Source of the DNA: Lithospermum erythrorhizon
Lineage: Eukaryota > Streptophyta > Magnoliopsida > Boraginales > Boraginaceae
Direction: 5' to 3'
Length of the DNA stretch: 64,000 nucleotides
NCBI GenBank assembly: GCA_019722365.1
Contig: JADFUC010001895.1
Span: 868,001-932,000 of the forward strand
In this document: in pieces, positions 60,116-64,000 of the stretch
How the letters are laid out: the number at the start of each line of letters is the position of its first letter
How positions within the stretch are numbered: the first letter of the stretch is position 1
Program-made: the position numbers and the translations under genes
Notes under the pieces: generated by a model
Told to the model about the DNA's origin: nothing
Seen by the model: the letters and a program-made list of their open reading frames with translations, nothing else
Database searches by the model: none

Positions 60116-61324
60116 AGGAAAACAATTCCATATAGTTATATTAAATTATTAGATATAGTTAAAGTATTTTTTATTTAAATATACAAATTTTGAAAAATTA
60201 ATGAAAATTATCAATGTTTCATAAGAAAAGTTGGAAACTCACACATTTTTTTGGAAATAAATTAATTTTGAAATTACATTAACATTTCATTTCTATAAAT
60301 TTAAAATGGAAACTTTTCAGATGTTTCCTTCGAAACATTATGCCTTTTGAATCCATTAATTCCTGACGGCGTGCCGCCAATCACGTTATTGTGTTGGAGC
60401 AATCACCTTCCTTATGGTGCCTTGATAGATGGGTCATATAACCTACATGTGGTACTATATATTGATTAATGGAGATGAAGCTTGCTAGAACAATAGCACT
60501 ATAAGCTATTTTGTTGGGGGGTGAAATAGCTTGTCAGCCCATGAATTCTTTTGTTGGCGAACAAATCCATCTTTACAATTGTGTAGTGAAATTTGTGTAT
60601 ATTTGTCGACTAATTTATCTTTCCTTGCATAGAATTATTTAGGTTAGCACCACTTCAAACTATAGTCTATAGAAGTGCCTCATAAAATGATATCGCCATT
60701 TGTGCGCCCCGTCACCAACAGAGAGTGATAAACCGGGATTGGCCTCGTGACCTGTAATTTCTGCCACAATGTCACTTCAGAATCGCAGAATCAATTATTA
60801 CCAGAACTCAGCCCACAAGACCGCCGGCGCTCGAACCTGGCCGATGCCAGAAAGAGCCCACGTCCATGGGACGCGCGACCATGTGTAAGGTCTCTCTCAC
60901 GCTTACTACAGTGTTACAACAATAAGAAATAGAATACATAAATTTAATTATAAAAGATCAACAGATCAACTTAAAAATCTAATCTGAACTTCGATGCATC
61001 AAGGTATAATTTTTTACTTTAAATGAGATATTTGTAGTTACTATGTTGGGATTTCGTCTCCTTATGAACTAGGGTTTAAAAGGATATATAACTCTAACTT
61101 AACTAAATAATCATGGGTGCTAAAAGTATACCAACACAGTAAAAATATGGCGAAACTACTATTTTAGTCCCCATTGAAGTAAAAGTTTCCTGTGAGTAAG
61201 TTCCTTTCAGGGGCAAAATAGGCATTCTACATAAAAATTACGGTTTGAATGTGCTTTTAGAGGGAACAACGCCACCTTCCCCCAATGAGGATCTCGACAT
61301 CCCTATAATGTTACAAACTACTAG
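60116..61324. other. Spacer upstream of the PPR gene
   Basis: AT-rich apart from a GC-richer patch at 60690-60880 with no recognisable coding sense. The last 200 bases are the presumed PPR promoter; no clear TATA box stands out. Confidence 0.4.
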
Positions 61325-63592
61325 ATGAAGTCACTAATCTCAGTTATTTCCAAACAACTCCATGCTTACTTCATTCGAAACTCCCTCGAAATTCATCATG
61401 ACATCTGGGTGGCGCAACTCCTCACCCTCTGCACGCGTTTCCACGCGCCACCACTTTATACCCGCCGCGTATTCGACTCAGCTCATCAACCCAGCAATGC
61501 CAGTGTTTTCAAGAACATGTTTAAATACTACTCAAGCTGTGGTACGAGCACCAATATTCATGCTCTGTTTTGTGATATGCAAAGGAGATATAACATGATG
61601 ATTGATCCTTCTGTGTACCCAATATTGATAAAATCGAATGGTGAATATGGGATTGTGTTTCATGCCCATTTGTTGAAATTGGGTCTCGAGTTTGATAAGT
61701 ATATAGGTAATGTAATGATTGGATTGTATGGAAAGTATGGGCCTGTTGAGGATGCTAGAAGGCTGTTTGATGAAATGTCTGAAAGATCTGTTTTTGATTG
61801 GAATGTGATGATTTCTGGGTATTGGAACTGGGGGAATAAAGAGGAAGCAGAGAAATTGTTTGATTTGATGATGAAGAAGAATGTGGTTACATGGACTGCA
61901 ATGGTTACAGGGTATGCAAGAATGAAGGATTTGGACAATGCCAGGAAGTGTTTTGATAAAATGCCAGAGAGAAGTGTAGTCTCATGGAATGCAATGCTTG
62001 CTGGTTATTCTCAGAATGGACTAGCTAAAGAGGTGGCGTTGTTATTTGATGATATGGTTGATTCTGGGGTTAAGCCTAATGAGAAGACATGGGTTTCTGT
62101 TATATCTGCTTGTTCATTGCGAGGAGATCCTGCACTTGCCAAGTCACTGGAAACAATGATTAATGACAAGCAAATTCGTTTGAATGTTTTCATCAAGAGT
62201 GCCCTTCTTGACATGCATGCAAAATGTGGGAATATTATGATGGCTAAAAAGATATTTGATGAGTTGGGGGAGAGTAATAATTTGGTTTCGTGGAACGCGA
62301 TGATTTCTGCATATGCCAGGATAGGTGACTTAACTTCAGCTAAAGAGCTCTTTGATCAAATGCCTGACAAGAATGATATCGTCTCCTGGAACTCCATGAT
62401 TGCTGGTTATGCTCAGAATGGGCAATCAGCTGCGGCTATTGAGCTTTTTAAGGAAATGGCAAAGAATAGGTTAGTAACGCCAGATGAAGTTACTGCGATC
62501 AGTGTATTGTCAGCTTGTGGTCATTTAGGGGCTCTGGGATTAGGCAATGAGGTGATTAGATATTTAAGGGAAAGCCAGATTGAGTTTAGCAGGTCGATAT
62601 ACAATGCCTTGATTTTCATGTACTCCAAGTGTGGAAGCATGAAAGATGCTGAAAATATTTTCTATGAAATGAAAAGCAGGGATGTGATCTCCTATAACAC
62701 TTTGATCACAGGTTTTGCAACCTATGGAAATGGAAAAAAAGCTGTCAAACTATTATGGAAGATGGATCAAGAAGGTGTCTCACCTGACCGAATAACATTC
62801 ATTGGTGTTCTTACAGCGTGCAGTCATGCAGGACTTTCAAGAGAAGGCCGTAAGGTATTTAAATCGATCCAAAATCCAGACATTGATCACTATGCATGCA
62901 TGGTGGATTTATTGGGTCGCGTTGGAGAACTAGATGAAGCAAAATATCTGATTGAGAGTATGCCTATGGCTCCTCATGCAGGAGTTTATGGTTCATTACT
63001 GAGTGCCAGCAGAACTTACAAAAGAATTGACCTTGGAGAATTTGCTGCTACCAAACTCTTTGAGCTCGAGCCTGACAATTCGGGCAACTATGTGCTACTC
63101 TCTAACATATATGCTTCAGAGGGAAGATGGAAGGATGTTGAGACGATCAGGGGATTGATGAAGACCCATAGAGTGAAGAAGACAGGGGCATGGAGTTCGG
63201 TCGAATATAAAGGCAAGATGCACAAGTTTATAGTAGGAGACCGATCACATGAACGATCAGGTGATATCTACCAGATTCTGAAAGAACTAATGAAGAAAAT
63301 GCAGGATGCTGGATACATAGCTGATAAAGGCGCGGTATTGAGAGATGTCGAGGAGGAAGAGAAAGAAGAAATGGTTGGAGTACATAGTGAAAAGTTGGCT
63401 ATTGCATTTGCTTTACTTGTTTCTGAACCTGGTGGAGTAATTCGAGTAGTAAAGAACCTGAGAGTTTGCTCCGACTGCCACACAGCTATCAAGATAATTT
63501 CAAGACTGGAAAATAGGGAGATCATTGTGAGGGATAATAATAGGTTCCATACATTTCACCATGGTATTTGTTCTTGCAATGACTTTTGGTAA
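61325..63592 (+). CDS. DYW-class pentatricopeptide repeat protein (organellar RNA editing type)
   Basis: An intronless ORF of 755 residues, as usual for PPR genes. Members enter mitochondria or plastids, bind one RNA site and direct C-to-U editing. About 14-15 PPR units of P, L and S type run from about residue 70 to 560; clear examples are DWNVMISGYWNWGNKEEAEK, VVTWTAMVTGYARMKDLDNA and VVSWNAMLAGYSQNGLAKE. E and E+ motifs follow. The C-terminal DYW deaminase has HSEKLAIAFAL (His687 and Glu689 as zinc ligand and catalytic Glu), CSDCHTAIK from Cys715, FHTFHHGICSC, and ends NDFW rather than the usual DYW. The start gives a hydrophobic, basic N-terminus compatible with targeting. Close in layout to the PCMP-H group; the RNA target cannot be read off reliably by eye. 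Confidence 0.93.
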   Translation: MKSLISVISKQLHAYFIRNSLEIHHDIWVAQLLTLCTRFHAPPLYTRRVFDSAHQPSNASVFKNMFKYYSSCGTSTNIHALFCDMQRRYNMMIDPSVYPILIKSNGEYGIVFHAHLLKLGLEFDKYIGNVMIGLYGKYGPVEDARRLFDEMSERSVFDWNVMISGYWNWGNKEEAEKLFDLMMKKNVVTWTAMVTGYARMKDLDNARKCFDKMPERSVVSWNAMLAGYSQNGLAKEVALLFDDMVDSGVKPNEKTWVSVISACSLRGDPALAKSLETMINDKQIRLNVFIKSALLDMHAKCGNIMMAKKIFDELGESNNLVSWNAMISAYARIGDLTSAKELFDQMPDKNDIVSWNSMIAGYAQNGQSAAAIELFKEMAKNRLVTPDEVTAISVLSACGHLGALGLGNEVIRYLRESQIEFSRSIYNALIFMYSKCGSMKDAENIFYEMKSRDVISYNTLITGFATYGNGKKAVKLLWKMDQEGVSPDRITFIGVLTACSHAGLSREGRKVFKSIQNPDIDHYACMVDLLGRVGELDEAKYLIESMPMAPHAGVYGSLLSASRTYKRIDLGEFAATKLFELEPDNSGNYVLLSNIYASEGRWKDVETIRGLMKTHRVKKTGAWSSVEYKGKMHKFIVGDRSHERSGDIYQILKELMKKMQDAGYIADKGAVLRDVEEEEKEEMVGVHSEKLAIAFALLVSEPGGVIRVVKNLRVCSDCHTAIKIISRLENREIIVRDNNRFHTFHHGICSCNDFW

Positions 63593-63920
63593 CTATTACA
63601 TGTTTGCTCCACTAAAGCTTTGAGTAATAACACCAACCTGTTCAAAAAAATCGATCAAATGTCGCCCAGGAATGCACTTGTGCTCTTGTGACTTCAGAGT
63701 GTGAAAGAAGAAACGAGGAAGTATTATATCAGATACTTTGAATGCAATTCCAAAGGACCGAATAAGAAACACAAAGTTCATTAGCGAAACCCAATTAACA
63801 AACATTATAGCAGAAACCTCCAAAAATAATTAACTCTAAGTCTTCAAAAAAAATGGCTGATAAAATTAAACTAAAATGTTCTAGATCCTTGAGCCATCAT
63901 CATCTTGATTGGCTGCCATT
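63593..63920. other. Intergenic 3' regions of convergent genes
   Basis: Lies between the PPR stop and the stop of the next minus-strand gene. A 75-codon minus frame (63596-63823) has no family resemblance and is probably chance. Confidence 0.4.
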
Positions 63921-64000
63921 TCAACCGGTAATACCAAACTTCAGTCTTTCGTTGCAGCCAGGGCATAATTTATAATGCTTGATATGCTCTGCTTTTGCTA
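63921..64000 (-). CDS. 3' end of an unidentified minus-strand gene (C-terminal Cys motif)
   Basis: Reading leftwards from the window end, one frame encodes AKAEHIKHYKLCPGCNERLK and then FGITG before TGA at 63921-63923. The CPGC pair with nearby basic residues looks like half of a zinc ribbon. Only 26 codons are in the window, so neither family nor exon border can be set. Confidence 0.4.
   Translation of the reverse strand, partial: AKAEHIKHYKLCPGCNERLKFGITG

Overview
The window is nuclear DNA from a flowering plant, most likely a eudicot. The evidence is AT-rich intergenic sequence, GT-AG introns of 75 bp to over 1 kb, land-plant gene families (ARF, DYW-class PPR, MET1-type methyltransferase, plant CLC, DUF647/RUS) and plant MITEs. 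I cannot name the species from sequence alone. No bacterial, viral or organellar gene cluster was seen.

Layout, left to right. 34-899 (+): last exon of an uncharacterised multi-pass membrane protein. 1992-3443 (+): cytochrome c, 3 exons, 112 aa. 5343-10104 (+): CLC-c type chloride channel/transporter, 7 exons, 789 aa. 12157-18894 (+): divergent MET1-type DNA methyltransferase, 11 exons, 1487 aa. 19386-25065 (+): U2AF35-related CCCH protein, 9 exons, 622 aa. 25205-25678 (-): unknown plant-specific protein. 27167-31849 (-): ARF1-type auxin response factor, 14 coding exons, 669 aa, with a long intron-containing leader. 33-40.3 kb: repeat-rich spacer with transposon relics. 40309-45201 (-): organellar ClpX, 15 exons, with an apparent frameshift in the targeting region. 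47552-51788 (+): RUS6-like DUF647 gene with one decayed exon. 51.8-61.3 kb: second repeat-rich spacer holding a non-autonomous LTR element and a LINE remnant. 61325-63592 (+): intronless DYW-class PPR gene. 63921-64000 (-): 3' end of a further gene.

Exon borders were placed by hand from GT/AG sites, reading-frame phase and remembered family sequence. In every multi-exon gene the exon lengths sum to a multiple of three. The exceptions are ClpX at its N-terminus and RUS6-like, where I describe the breaks. The genes are unrelated single-copy functions (respiration, anion transport, maintenance methylation, splicing, auxin signalling, organellar proteolysis, organellar RNA editing), not a cluster or operon. 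I did not find a clear new biological system. The most notable points are the altered catalytic loop of the MET1-like enzyme, the broken exon and possible frame-preserving exon skip in RUS6-like, the ClpX N-terminal frameshift, and several local duplications that copy splice-donor regions into introns.
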